A stretch of 64,000 nucleotides of DNA from Zelonia costaricensis. Taxonomy: Eukaryota > Euglenozoa > Kinetoplastea > Trypanosomatida > Trypanosomatidae. This document shows positions 30,435 to 40,405 of the stretch, piece by piece; position 1 is the stretch's first letter; every line of letters begins with the position of its first letter. The position numbers and the translations under genes are program-made. The notes beneath the pieces were generated by a model that ran no database searches, was not told where the DNA came from, and saw nothing but the letters and a program-made list of their open reading frames with translations. The stretch lies in NCBI GenBank assembly GCA_030849075.1, contig JASAOO010003453.1, positions 1 through 64,000 of the forward strand. Direction: 5' to 3'.

Positions 30435-31664
30435 TCAGTTTTCCTTGCGTGAGTTGATGAACTGCGCGAGCCCGTGCACGAGTTGGTCGTCCATGCGCTC
30501 GTCCTCGACCTTGCGAAACTGCTGCTGCAGCTTGGCGGCCTCGTGCTCGTGCAGCTGGCGCTGGATGCGGTCCACATACATGCGCGAGGCGACGGAGCGG
30601 GAGCCGGACATGACGTAGCCGAGCTTCTCGGCCGCAGCGATCTCCTCTGCGGTTTGGCCAACCTCGCCGCGGCGCGGTGCGCGTTTGAACTGGCTCAAGA
30701 ACTCCGCCCGCGTCATCTGCGACGGGTGCTTGACGGCCACGGCGTCGGCACCGCTGTCCGTCGTGGATGCCTCGACACCAGGCCGAGGGCCCTCCTCTCC
30801 GTCCGCGGTGGCGTCCAGACCGGGGTGGCCCGGCAGCTGCACCGTAAAGTCGGCATCATCATCTTCGGCGTCGTCCTCTGCTCGGCCGCGGCGACGGGTG
30901 CCGCCGCTTACGGCAACGAGCGCAGAGTCGTCCGCGAACTGCACCCGCTTACGCTGCTGCGTCGACGAAGACGCCGGCGGCGAGGTTGCCGGTGTCTCTG
31001 CAGCGGCGGGCCGGGTGGGCACTGGCGCCGCCACCACCACCGGCGCGCGGGCGAGTACGTCGCCGTGCTGAGCCTTGGCCCTGGCCACAAGCTTGGCGAG
31101 GGCTGACTTGGGAGCAGCCGCAGGCAGCGCCGCCGAGGCTGCTGCTGCGGCGGTTGCTGCTTCGGCACCTTCGCTGCGGCCGACCTTGCGAGGCGGTAGA
31201 CCGGCCGCACCGTCTTCGGCAGTGGAAGATGCCGACACGGCCCTGTCCGTTGTCTCCGAAGCGCCGGAGCGCTCCTCTGCCGCAGGACCCTCCACGGTGG
31301 GGGCGGGGTACGGGTACCCCGTGGCGTGCAGCAGCGCCGCGACGTATTCGCGCACCTCCTCGGCCCGCTGCAGCGCCGCCGTCTCGGCCTCGCTGCGCGG
31401 CGCCGCGTCTCCGTCCGCGCTGCCCTCCTCTGCGAGTGGCAATGAGCCGGGCTCGCGGCGAGGCGGGCGACGGCGGCGCTGCTGCTGCTGCTCGCGGCGG
31501 CGACGCTGCTGAATGGCGCCGGCCTGCCAAAGCCAGAAGCCGTGTGCACTGTACCCGTTCTCCTCGAGGCTGCGGCACAGCATCTGCTCCACGACATCAC
31601 CCGACGGGATGTCGGCCGCCAGCGCGTCACTGTCGGCCAGCGCCCAGATGCCGCCGCCACTCAT
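30435..31664 (-). CDS. NKAP C-terminal domain (SynMuv) protein (409 residues)
   Basis: The last ~95 residues match the conserved C-terminal domain of NKAP/SynMuv proteins: RAPRRGEVGQTAEEI, then KLGYVMSGSRSVASRMY, then a charged helix ending in the stop codon. The middle (about residues 60-310) is low-complexity with poly-Arg/Gln (QQRRRREQQQQRRRR) and Ala/Ser/Glu-rich stretches. The first 45 residues contain a small hydrophobic/aromatic block (GIWALADSDAL...GFWLWQAGA) that is not part of known NKAP. Animal NKAP is a nuclear protein linked to spliceosomes and transcriptional repression; in a trans-splicing organism a splicing or mRNA-processing role is a natural guess. Start ATG 31662-31664. 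Domain identification is good, function inferred. Confidence 0.82.
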   Translation of the reverse strand: MSGGGIWALADSDALAADIPSGDVVEQMLCRSLEENGYSAHGFWLWQAGAIQQRRRREQQQQRRRRPPRREPGSLPLAEEGSADGDAAPRSEAETAALQRAEEVREYVAALLHATGYPYPAPTVEGPAAEERSGASETTDRAVSASSTAEDGAAGLPPRKVGRSEGAEAATAAAAASAALPAAAPKSALAKLVARAKAQHGDVLARAPVVVAAPVPTRPAAAETPATSPPASSSTQQRKRVQFADDSALVAVSGGTRRRGRAEDDAEDDDADFTVQLPGHPGLDATADGEEGPRPGVEASTTDSGADAVAVKHPSQMTRAEFLSQFKRAPRRGEVGQTAEEIAAAEKLGYVMSGSRSVASRMYVDRIQRQLHEHEAAKLQQQFRKVEDERMDDQLVHGLAQFINSRKEN

Positions 31665-32251
31665 GGTGTGTCACGAAAGGAGGACCAGGAAATAGGGAAA
31701 GACGGAATGCAGGTGTGGGTAGCGCCGCAACAGCAGCACCGTTGCAGAGCAGCTGCGTGAACGGCGGAAAGGCGTGTGGCGTTGCTGGAAAGCGTTGCGA
31801 GAGGGGGGAGGAGGAGGGAGTCGGGTAGAGGAGAACATGCTTGCAATCCAAGGCAGCAGCTGCAACAGCGGGGCGGACGTCCATGTCGACGCATCCGGTG
31901 GCACAGTGCACGGCCCTGTGAGAGAGCGCAACTGCGAGAGTGTCGAGGCGGGCGGCGAGCCCACAGCTTTTCATCGGCGCGGGCGAAACCGGAAAAAGAA
32001 GCGCTGTCTCCTCTTCCTTCGCCACGCCCGCCGTCACCTTCACGGCGACCCCTTTTTCTGCGGCGTAGGACTTCTTTTGGCTCGGCGTGAAGTCAACTCG
32101 GCGACCTCGGCGCGGCAGAGCAACGCTCCATGCGTTTGGTGACGTTAGCAGAAGAGCACCAGGAAAGGGAAAAAGAAGCGGACGGAGAAGAAGAGGAGGT
32201 GCGCCTTCCGCAGCGCTTCAGACGTGATGCACCACCACCACCGAGCTCCCG
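31665..32251 (-). other. Intergenic spacer, nothing recognised
   Basis: Mixed composition with a purine-rich patch on the plus strand at 31796-31835 that may carry the polypyrimidine/AG signal of the NKAP-like transcript. I see no gene or repeat. Confidence 0.5.
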
Positions 32252-34183
32252 TCACTGAGAACCCGCTGGCGCCTTCTCTTCGGCCTCTGTTTCGCTTCGC
32301 TCCTCGTCACGACTCGCCGCGGACGACGTCTCCGTGGTCGACTCCACCGCGACGCCGACCAGCAGCGCACGCCGCAGCGAGTCCGACACGCGCAACCCGC
32401 CAATGAACCCGCGGATCTCCTCCGCCGACAAGCGTGCCACGTGTCGCGTGGAAATCGGGCCCGAGACGGTGGTGCTCGCCTCCTGCTCCGCAGCGGACTT
32501 GCGGCCGCGCTTCGGCTCCTTAGCCTCGGGCTTCATCCGCTTCCGCGGTGCATTGCCGGTGGGCGAGAGAGGGGTTGCCGAGGGCGCCGCCGTGCCGTCG
32601 CGGTCGCGCTTCTGGTCCATGCTGCGCTTCTTCGTTGAGGTCCCATCTTCTGGCTCCTCGAGGGACGCGTGCTGCGGGGCCGGGTGCTCGGCCGACACAA
32701 CGGCACTGTTCAGAACGAGCCGGTAGGACGGGTTGATGGCAGAGCCGCGCAGGACAGCCGGCAGCGGCAGCGGCAGCGGCAGCGGTGGGGGCAGCGGCTT
32801 CGTCTGCCGAGTCCGGCGCTTGCGGACAATCACGCGGCCGTTCTCCAGCACCAGGTCCCCGTCGTCGTCGTGCACCCACGTCCGCGGCGGGGCGGGTGCG
32901 GAAGAGCAGGTCGCGTCTGACCGCGCGGTGACCTCCGGCTCGCCCGAGGTCGCCTCGGTCGCGTCAGCAGCGGCATCGCGCGAGGTGAGCCGCCGCTCCT
33001 CGTCCCCGCCATCCTCTCCTTTGGCGCTCTCCTCGCCGTCGCGGCTGGCCGGACTGCGGCTGCGGCTGCTCCAGCCAGAGGAGCCACTCCAGCCCTCATC
33101 CACATCCCGCGTGTTGATCGGCCGGTTGCAGGGCGACGGGTGCAGGGGTGCGCCAGCCTCAACCGCGAGCTTGCGTGACGCCGGCTCTGCGGTTGCCCCT
33201 TGCGTGGCTCCACACGGCTGCTGTTGGTGCCGCCGCGCTTTGAGCTCCGCCGCGGTGAAGACCTGCAGCGGAGCGGGCCGGGCGGCGAGCGCGGCGTGCA
33301 GCTCGGCGACCTCGTCAGACGCGAATGTGTGCGCGACGCAGCTTTGGTCGAACGCTTTGTGGCCGGGCGGGCAATGCGCCTCGATGGGGACGGCTTTCGC
33401 AGATGGAAGCGGGTGGTCCCACACCACAGAGCCCGCCGCCACGATCGGGGCCGGAGCAGCCGGCTGCCGCAGTTGAAGGCGTAGGGTGCTGGAGGGCGGC
33501 GCGCTGACACGGCTGGCGGCGTGTGGCGTTGCGGGGCTGGCGGGCTCCGTCGCGGGTGACACGCGAGGCGGCTCGAGGAGCGCGCAAAGCGTGTCTTGCA
33601 AGACGTCGCCGTCGCCGACGCAGCTGCCGTGCAGTGTTGCATCGGCACCACGCGAGGGTCGCTCCGCCGCATCGCCAAAGACGTGTCGCAGTGCGGCGGC
33701 GACGTCTGGGAAGGAGCCGCGCAGGCACGGCTCGGCGAACTCGGCCGCAAAGCCGACCTCTTCCAGCTCCGCCGCCGCCGTGAGAGATTCCGATGGCGCC
33801 AGCGAGTCGCCCGCCTGGGCACCCCGCGACACCCGGGCTTCGTCGTCGGGGTGCCAAGAACTCTTGCGCGCTGCCAGTGCGGCGGTGCACATGCGATGCG
33901 CTTCGGTGTACGTCAGCACCGGCGCGAGCGCGTTGCTGCTGCTGTCGATCAGCGGCCGCTGCGTGAAGAGCGGGGCCGCCATGGCGCGGCCGGCAACGTC
34001 TGGCAGGTGGTTGGCCAGCTTAATGAGGCCCTCCATGTCCGCCGCTCCGTCGCCCGACGTGCCAGCGCGTGGAATGCCGCCGCTACCGCCTCCACTGCCT
34101 GTGGACGCCGACGCGGCCTCCATGATTTGAAGAATGCGCGGCGCTGTCCATGGCGTCAAGACCTCGTTCACGCTGTGCTGCAT
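32252..34183 (-). CDS. Hypothetical protein, disordered, nuclear-type basic motifs (643 residues)
   Basis: I do not recognise a family. The sequence is largely Ser/Ala/Pro/Glu-rich. More ordered pieces are the N-terminus (NEVLTPWTAPRILQIM), a block near residues 245-300 (SVVWDHPLPSAKAVPIEA, GHKAFDQSCVAHTF, DEVAELHAALAA), an acidic/aromatic piece ending WVHDDDGDLVLENGRVIV with a basic RKRRTRQTK tail, and a C-terminal IRGFIGGLRVSDSLRRALL. Several clusters of Lys/Arg (KKRSMDQKRDRD, RKRMKPEAKEPKRGRK) look like nuclear localisation signals. It sits between CCDC40 and the NKAP-like gene with the same orientation. ATG at 34181-34183; a second Met 20 residues on could also serve. Confidence 0.75.
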   Translation of the reverse strand: MQHSVNEVLTPWTAPRILQIMEAASASTGSGGGSGGIPRAGTSGDGAADMEGLIKLANHLPDVAGRAMAAPLFTQRPLIDSSSNALAPVLTYTEAHRMCTAALAARKSSWHPDDEARVSRGAQAGDSLAPSESLTAAAELEEVGFAAEFAEPCLRGSFPDVAAALRHVFGDAAERPSRGADATLHGSCVGDGDVLQDTLCALLEPPRVSPATEPASPATPHAASRVSAPPSSTLRLQLRQPAAPAPIVAAGSVVWDHPLPSAKAVPIEAHCPPGHKAFDQSCVAHTFASDEVAELHAALAARPAPLQVFTAAELKARRHQQQPCGATQGATAEPASRKLAVEAGAPLHPSPCNRPINTRDVDEGWSGSSGWSSRSRSPASRDGEESAKGEDGGDEERRLTSRDAAADATEATSGEPEVTARSDATCSSAPAPPRTWVHDDDGDLVLENGRVIVRKRRTRQTKPLPPPLPLPLPLPAVLRGSAINPSYRLVLNSAVVSAEHPAPQHASLEEPEDGTSTKKRSMDQKRDRDGTAAPSATPLSPTGNAPRKRMKPEAKEPKRGRKSAAEQEASTTVSGPISTRHVARLSAEEIRGFIGGLRVSDSLRRALLVGVAVESTTETSSAASRDEERSETEAEEKAPAGSQ

Positions 34184-35332
34184 TACGCCGACATGTCACG
34201 CCGAGTCGCAAGAGCAGCGAGGGTGCCTATGTGTGCGCCTGTGTAAATGTCGCACGTCGTTGTCTTCGCACCGAGGCAGCGTGCTGCGATGGTCGTGGCG
34301 GTAAACACGCTCAACGTGTGTCGAGTTCGACCTCAGCGAAAAGGAGAAAAAAGGAGGTAGCGATGCGCTAACAAGCACACCGAAGGGGAAGAGCAAGGAC
34401 TGGGGCACTCACTTTTTTTGTTAGCGCAGGAGCAGCGGGTCTGGGGGGGGGGGGGGCGAAGCGTAAAATAATAGATGGGGAGAAAGAGACGTACGTTGTT
34501 GACCCTTTTTTTTTTTTAGAACCAGTTTAGCTGCTTGCCATGGGCAGCCGTTTCAGCAACCTGTGTGAGTGGCGGGGCACTACTGAAGATGCTCTCTAAC
34601 TCTCTCGATCTATGGTGACGGTGTGAAGGACTGGTGCTGCGTTGCACAGTTTGCCGGTCGGGCAAGCGCGAAATGGAGCGAGGAAAAAAGAGAGGCACAG
34701 TGGGCGTGAAGCGCAGAGAGGAATGGGGCACATGGAGCGACGCTGCGCGCATCCTTCTCGATGAAAACACGCAACCACAGAACAGGATCAGCACGAGAGG
34801 TTGCAGCGCTGCGCAGGGCAACCACCGTCGTGCAGTCATCCAACAGACGCATGGCGCCATTTCTTTTTTGCCTCTCAGCGTCTCTCCGGCCGCTGCCGCT
34901 CGGTAGAGTCACGAACTACCACGACGCATGGATGAACTCTTGTAGCATTTCGCCTTGGGGGGGGGGCGGGAAGGGCACGCGGACCGAAACAGCACAAAAC
35001 AAGAAAAGAGAGACGACGACGACGCGCGCCAGCAGCGCGCACGAAGTCACAAACATCGGCTTTCGTCTCACCACTCCCGTCACGCTCCTTCCCTTGCCAG
35101 GTTTCTGTAAGAGGAAAGCTGCCTGGAGGGGGGAGTGAGAGGACGAATGGGGCAACGTGTGGGGAGGGGAGAGAGGGAGGGCAGGCAGTCGAGAAAAAGA
35201 GGGTGTTTAGTGTACATCCATGCTGACCAGGGCGCCACTCGGAACGCACCAAGGCAGCGTTGAAGCGGAAGGAGAAACGAGCAGAAAAAAAAAAGGCATC
35301 CCACCAGAAGAAGCCACGACGCGACTTGTTCC
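34184..35332 (-). other. Intergenic spacer with G14 and T12 runs
   Basis: Contains a 14-base G-run (34443-34456) and T-run (34506-34517). The right part is the 3' UTR of CCDC40; the left part holds the leader of the hypothetical gene. No gene recognised. Confidence 0.55.
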
Positions 35333-37960
35333 TCAAATGCTCGTCATGAGATCGTGCAGCGACGGAGCGAGGTCGGGGAACTGGGCAGACAGCTCCTCCA
35401 TGATGTTCGCCACGGCGCGACGTCCCTCGTCAAGCCGCGTCGCCTCCGTCTCCGACTCCTCCGGATAGCAGGAGAGGCGGTACGTGCCAGCCTCCCCTTC
35501 CCGCAGCCGCTGAAGGTTGTTCTGGCGGAGCCGCTTCTCGTCCTCGGCACGCTCGCGCTCCCGCTGTGCCGCCGCGATCTGCGCCTGCAAGTCCTCAATC
35601 TGGGCATCCAAGCTCTCGATCTCGTGCTGCGTGCGGTCGACATCCGCGGCTGTGCGGTCCATCTCGGCCATGCTGTCCTTGATCAGCTTCTCCTTCTTGC
35701 GCGACTCCTGGCGCTTCGCGCTCAGCTCCTTGAACAGGCGCGTGTTCTCCTTCTCGACAGCGATGCGAGTGGCGCCGTGCTTGTTCTTCTGCGATGCGAT
35801 TTGAATCGCCTTGCCTTTGGTGCGAATGACGTCGCGGTGGTCAATCATCTTCTGCATCTCCTCAATCAGAAACTTCTGCTCGCGCTGCAGCTGCGTCATG
35901 CGCTGCTCCATGAAGGTGATCTCCTTCTTCATCTTCTCAATCTCGGCGCGCCCGATGGTGGGGTCCAGCGCCATCTCCGTCTCGCGCGCCACCTGCAGCT
36001 TGCGCTCCCAGAACATGATGTCGCGCTCGCACGCGAGGATCTGCTCGACAATGTCGGACTTGCTCTGGCGCGTGTCATCCACCTTCTTCTCGAGCTGGAT
36101 TGCCTCGCGCTTCTTCTCCTCCAGCCGCCGGACAAGGTCGTTCTCGAGCAAGAACACGTCGTCAGAGGCGTTGCGCTGCGCTCCACTGTTCTCGCTCAAG
36201 AGCGTGTTTACGCGCTTCATCTCTAAGTGCATCGCGTTCGATTTGTTCTGCAGGCTCGCGATCTGCTGCTTGCCCTCGCTGATGTTGGACAAAAGGCGAT
36301 CCTTCTTTTGGGAAAGAATGGTGGCCTTGGCCTGGGCGTCGAGAATGGCCTCATTGATCTCGTTCATAGTGTTCTTGTACGTGACGAGTTCGGTCTGCAG
36401 GCGAATCCACTCCTGCTGCAAGGACTCGTTCTCGCTTGACTTGGCCGTGATGGCCTTCGAGAGGCTGTTGATCGTTGCTTCCAGCGGGCCCACGTGCTCC
36501 CCCTGCATGTCGCTGTTCGCGGCTAGAATTTGCTCGTACTGGTGGTTGAGCTGGTCCAGCTGCTTCTGCTTCCGGTCGATCTCGTCGTTACGGCGGCGAA
36601 TGTCAACCTGCATCTTCTCGATCATCGAGCTGCGCGACTGCAGCTCCTTCTCGAGGTCAGCAAGGGTAGCGGCCAGGGTCTCGTTATACGCCTTCGACTG
36701 CAGCGTGTCAACGCGAATGCGCGCGAGTTCGTTCTCCATCTGAGTCACCTGGAGCTCTTTGGCGCGAATCGAGTCCTTGATCTTGCGCACGTCCTGTAGC
36801 GCACCCTGGCTCTCCTGTTTGAGCGTCGTCTGCTTGCTCAGGTGGACCAGCACCTCGTTCTCCATGTCGACGATTGCCTTGGCGTGCTTGGCTATCTGCT
36901 TCTCGACCTCTGAAAGCTCCGCTGCCTTCCCGCGAATCTTGTGCTCGACGGCCTTGCGCTCCTGGATGGCGTTGGCGATGCCCTTCTCGAAGAGCGCGTA
37001 CGACTGCGCCGCCTCCTCCTTCTTCGCCAGCAGCCCGTCCATTTGCCGCTCCAAAACAACAATTTCGTTGTCGATGCGAGCCATGAACTCCGTCAGCTTC
37101 GCGTTCTCTGTCTGGGTAGTGCGGATGTCGCGCCGGAAGCCGGTGATCTCGTTTTCGAGAACGAGGAGGTCGTCTTTCTGCTGCTCCAGCGCCTCCTCCG
37201 TCTTGCGCACCGCGTCCTGCCGGCGCTGCATGCCGATCAAGGAGCTGCGCCACTGCTGGACGAGCTGCTTCTTCTCCATCACGATGGCCTCCATCTCCGA
37301 GGTCGCGTCCGCCAGCGTTTCACGAGCGCGCCGCGTTTCGTCGCGCTGGCTGCCAATCTGCTCCTCTAGTGTCGCGCTCTCGTTCTCTAGCGTCCGGATG
37401 CGCTCTTGCATCGAGAGGATGAGGGCATCCTGCCGCAGTTTCGCCTTTTCCAGGTTCGTGATGTCGTCCTCCGTCTTGTGAGCGGCGCGGCGCTCCAGCT
37501 CCACTTCGTCCTTCAGCTCAAGGTTGAAGCGCTCCACTTTCAGGAGTGTCTCAGTCAGCTTGGCGAGCTCGTCGTGGTAGCGCGTGTATTGCTTCTGCAT
37601 ATCGTCCACCTTCTTCTGCGCGCTCTCGGCCGCCGCTGACAGCTCCTCGCGCGAGCGCAGCTTGTCATCATGCTGCTGCTGGATGGCTGTCCGCTTCTCG
37701 TTGTACCCCTCCAGCGTCTTCTGCAGCGTCGCGAGGTGCTGCTGCGCGTTGTACAGATCCACACCACAGGTCTCGCGCTCCTTCTCCACACTGGACAGCT
37801 CGTTCGTCGTTTCGTGGATCTGCTGCGTCAGCTCCTGCAGGTGCTTCCGGAGCTGCTCCTCAATGCGGCGCTGCACGGGTGCGAGGACATCCGACTCCGG
37901 GTCCATCTCGGAAATTTCGCTGTCGCTCTCGTACGCGACACTGTCATCGGGAGACGGCAT
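35333..37960 (-). CDS. CCDC40: CCDC40/FAP172, axonemal 96-nm ruler coiled-coil protein (875 residues)
   Basis: Almost the whole protein from residue ~30 is coiled coil, rich in Gln/Glu/Lys/Arg, without prolines. The C-terminal third carries the CCDC40 signature: ERDIMFWERKLQVARE, then IGRAEIEKMKKEI and MTQLQREQKFLIEEM, followed by MIDHRDVIRTKGKA. CCDC40 and CCDC39 form a filament along doublet microtubules that sets the 96-nm spacing of inner dynein arms, radial spokes and the nexin-dynein regulatory complex. The 30 N-terminal residues are acidic (SDSEISEMDPESD). ATG at 37958-37960 is preferred: the frame extends 93 codons further, but that part is hydrophobic, includes the likely splice region and lacks coiled-coil character. 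Length is shorter than human CCDC40 (1142) but similar to protist versions. Confidence 0.9.
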   Translation of the reverse strand: MPSPDDSVAYESDSEISEMDPESDVLAPVQRRIEEQLRKHLQELTQQIHETTNELSSVEKERETCGVDLYNAQQHLATLQKTLEGYNEKRTAIQQQHDDKLRSREELSAAAESAQKKVDDMQKQYTRYHDELAKLTETLLKVERFNLELKDEVELERRAAHKTEDDITNLEKAKLRQDALILSMQERIRTLENESATLEEQIGSQRDETRRARETLADATSEMEAIVMEKKQLVQQWRSSLIGMQRRQDAVRKTEEALEQQKDDLLVLENEITGFRRDIRTTQTENAKLTEFMARIDNEIVVLERQMDGLLAKKEEAAQSYALFEKGIANAIQERKAVEHKIRGKAAELSEVEKQIAKHAKAIVDMENEVLVHLSKQTTLKQESQGALQDVRKIKDSIRAKELQVTQMENELARIRVDTLQSKAYNETLAATLADLEKELQSRSSMIEKMQVDIRRRNDEIDRKQKQLDQLNHQYEQILAANSDMQGEHVGPLEATINSLSKAITAKSSENESLQQEWIRLQTELVTYKNTMNEINEAILDAQAKATILSQKKDRLLSNISEGKQQIASLQNKSNAMHLEMKRVNTLLSENSGAQRNASDDVFLLENDLVRRLEEKKREAIQLEKKVDDTRQSKSDIVEQILACERDIMFWERKLQVARETEMALDPTIGRAEIEKMKKEITFMEQRMTQLQREQKFLIEEMQKMIDHRDVIRTKGKAIQIASQKNKHGATRIAVEKENTRLFKELSAKRQESRKKEKLIKDSMAEMDRTAADVDRTQHEIESLDAQIEDLQAQIAAAQRERERAEDEKRLRQNNLQRLREGEAGTYRLSCYPEESETEATRLDEGRRAVANIMEELSAQFPDLAPSLHDLMTSI

Positions 37961-38560
37961 TTTTGTGTGCCTTTTGCTTGTGAGTGCGGAAGTCTCTTTG
38001 GAGTCTCTGATGGGCGATGGGTGTAGGGTGCTTTGATGGAGCACCTCTGCGGGGAGTTCTTCTGTCCAGTTTTTTTTTTCTGTGTGTGTGTTTGCGTGCT
38101 GGAGGTCGCTGGCAGCAGTGAAGCCGAACGGAAAAAAAATGAGAGGCGAGCAATGCGCGGTAAAAGCTCGGAGTAGATGCGCAATTACAGAGCAACAAAA
38201 TAATAATAACTGTGCGTCACGAGGAGTAGCGGAATTCATGGGTCATCAGCGTAAGTGGCACACCTTGGCTGATGCATCTCGGTACGAGAACAGTAGGAGT
38301 GCACTTCGGTCAGCACCGCGCACAACAGTTGTGGAGAGCAAAAAAAAAAAGAGCCCTCTTTCTCTTTTTTTTTTTTTTTGCCACACCCCACAGGCTAAGT
38401 AATTCAATTTCCGGCGCCCACTGATGAGGTGGAACTCATGTGCACAGGCACCTTTCTATTCTTTGTTCTTTGATTTCAGCACTTATCACAAGCACCTCAG
38501 ATGTGACAGCTGCGGGTGAGCCCCAGCAATTTTTCAAAGCGACAACAAAGAGCGCACCCA
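37961..38560 (-). other. Intergenic spacer with T15 and A11 runs
   Basis: The plus strand has a purine patch at 38125-38150 (polypyrimidine on the transcript), an A-run at 38340-38350 and a 15-base T-run at 38365-38379. The region separates the mS41-like stop from the CCDC40 start. Confidence 0.55.
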
Positions 38561-39130
38561 CTACTTCGCAGCAGCAGCCTTGTCGGCGAGGCGCTTCTCT
38601 TCCTTGACCGCCCACTGCGGCATTTGATTGATCTCGTTGTAGTCGGGCACCGGGGCCTGATCGATGCCGTTCTGGTGAGGTCGGTACTTCTCCGGCAGCT
38701 CCGGAATCACGCGGTAACTGTAGTCCTTCGTTTTGAACTGCTTGTAGTACAGCCACTCCTCCTTGGTGTCAAAGCGCTCCGGTGGGTTGCCGTTCTGAAA
38801 AGCCAACACAGCACACCGAATAGCACGCCGCGTTACCATTGGCACACCGCGCGTGCGCATTTCGCGCTTGCTGCACGTCATCAGGTCACTCCAGTCCTTG
38901 AATGTTGCCTTGAAGTCGCTTGTCGGAGCCAGTCGGTGAATGTCACTTTTTTCCAGGAAAACTTCGTGGTTGGGGACATACGAGGTGGGGGGCCGAATTA
39001 CGACGGGCAGCACCTCCGAGCGCATGGCTGTCTCGATCGGGGCCAGCTTGCGCGGGTCTGGCATGTACGTGTACTTGTACGCCTTGTGAGGACCGTACGT
39101 TTGGTCCAGAATGCGGCACGAGCGGCGCAT
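38561..39130 (-). CDS. IGR-motif (mS41-like) mitochondrial ribosomal protein candidate (189 residues)
   Basis: The protein begins MRRSCRILDQTYG and is basic, with no transmembrane helix once the correct start is used. Residues ~55-115 fit the IGR motif of yeast Fyv4/mS41: EVFLEKSDIHRLAPTS, then F-x-x-x-F-K-D-W-S-D-L-M, then RTRGVPMVTRRAI. In mitochondria mS41 is a small-subunit ribosomal protein. The C-terminal part is rich in Tyr/Pro/Lys (YYKQFKTKDYSYRV, ELPEKYRPHQNG), a style common among kinetoplastid mitoribosomal proteins. The ATG at 39128-39130 is fixed by a splice acceptor 18 bases ahead; the upstream frame would encode a spurious Phe-rich segment. It is the first gene left of the strand switch. 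Assignment to mS41 is motif-based. Confidence 0.8.
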   Translation of the reverse strand: MRRSCRILDQTYGPHKAYKYTYMPDPRKLAPIETAMRSEVLPVVIRPPTSYVPNHEVFLEKSDIHRLAPTSDFKATFKDWSDLMTCSKREMRTRGVPMVTRRAIRCAVLAFQNGNPPERFDTKEEWLYYKQFKTKDYSYRVIPELPEKYRPHQNGIDQAPVPDYNEINQMPQWAVKEEKRLADKAAAAK

Positions 39131-40405
39131 CGTGGCAGCCAGGCGAACTAGCAAAAAAAGAAAAACGACGGGAAACCAAATTCGAAAAGACGTGACGCAC
39201 CGAAGAAAAGGGATCGGGAAAAAAAAAAGCCAAAATGCGAGGGATGAGGGCAAGAGTTATTAGAAGGTTCAGGGGGGTGCTTGACATACGTGGATGGCGA
39301 AGCTGCTGCACGCGATCGTGAGCCACCATACACTCCATTCAGGCGCAGTCTTCGTGAACGTAGTACTCCAGATGGCTTCTGTGTTTTTCGTTGTAATGTC
39401 CACCGCTTGGGTGGTCCGCTTTTGCTTCTACGGGAAGAATGGGGCGGCGCAAAGCGGTCGGGAGAAAACGAGCAGCTTGCATGACCCTGATCGGTCGCAC
39501 TAATGAGAGAGCAACGACACGCCACCGTTCTTTGTCGCGCCACTTTGAGTGCTCGCTAGTATAGCACCCAAGCGTGTCACTTACAAGGCGGACCGTGCAC
39601 GTATGAAGTTACCTGCTACGGGGCACGGAAAACGGCTCCGTGAAGCACCAAGGACAAAGGCGCCGACGAGAAGCGTGCACAAACCCCTCTACGCTTACTG
39701 GGCCACAAGGCGAGCGCAAAATTGCCGCCCGCGCGCTGCAACCCCCCCCCCCCCGCCCTGCTCTCTGTGGTCACCAACTGCCCTCAACACCCCTTCGTTT
39801 TCGCTCCTGGAATCCCGACATCTGCCAAGAGGTGTGCTTTCGCACCTTTGCAAAACAAAAAAGGGGTGTGGGACGTTTAACGAGAGACAGTGTCGCCGCA
39901 CTCCCCCCGCCGTCGCCCTCTAAACCCAATACCTGTGAGTCCCCCGTGCAGTTGAGCTGTGTCGAAGACATACCTTTCCGCTCGACGTGCGGGTACGCCT
40001 CCTTCTGCTCGCCCACCGTGCCATCTCCCGCACTTCCTACCCCCCCCTTTCCATCCTCAGGTACCTTGGACACCGACAATGGAGCATCCGTGTACAGTCA
40101 TGAAGCCGCAGTCTCTCATTTGGCGAAGCTGATCGCCACAAAGAAACAAGGCAGGTAGCACCAGGTTGAACGTCTCTCTCAGAGCGCACGCGTTCCTTCT
40201 GCAAGCTTTCGCAGCCACCACCCGGTGCGGCGCCGACAGCTAAAAGAAGGTCGTAAAGCTAGAGCCGAACTTGCATGCCCTTCTCCACTGATTCGCACCC
40301 TCCACCACAACACTACATCTTTCATTGCCCCAAACCTGAACTTGCCTTTTTTCTCCGATTACGACGACAACCCAAAGTCGCTGATTCGCGGGGAGTCGCA
40401 CCACA
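39131..40405. promoter_or_regulatory. Divergent strand-switch region (likely RNA polymerase II initiation zone)
   Basis: Genes to the left all read minus and genes to the right all read plus, and the 1.28 kb between the two first start codons carries no supported gene. In trypanosomatids such divergent switches are the places where polycistronic transcription starts in both directions and where H2A.Z/H4-acetylated nucleosomes concentrate; often they also coincide with replication origins. Sequence contents are a 13-base C-run at 39742-39754, a second C-rich run at 40039-40050, and pyrimidine/AG acceptor candidates for the right-hand gene (for example around 40034-40061 and 40340-40360). No TATA-like or other core promoter motif could be recognised. 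Confidence 0.85.
39148..39165 (-). promoter_or_regulatory. Trans-splice acceptor of the mS41-like gene
   Basis: On the minus strand a tract TTTTTCTTTTTTTGCTAG ends with AG at 39148-39149, leaving 17 bases to the ATG. It marks the 5' end of the first mature mRNA of the left cluster. Confidence 0.7.

Noticed and set aside
34181..34183. Starting the 643-residue protein at the second Met (20 residues later)
   Set aside because: Possible, but the first ATG is not excluded by any splice signal I can see, so the longer form is reported.
39640..40158. 172-codon plus-strand open frame inside the strand-switch region
   Set aside because: Pro/Arg/Ser-rich, runs through the C13 tract, no likeness to known proteins.
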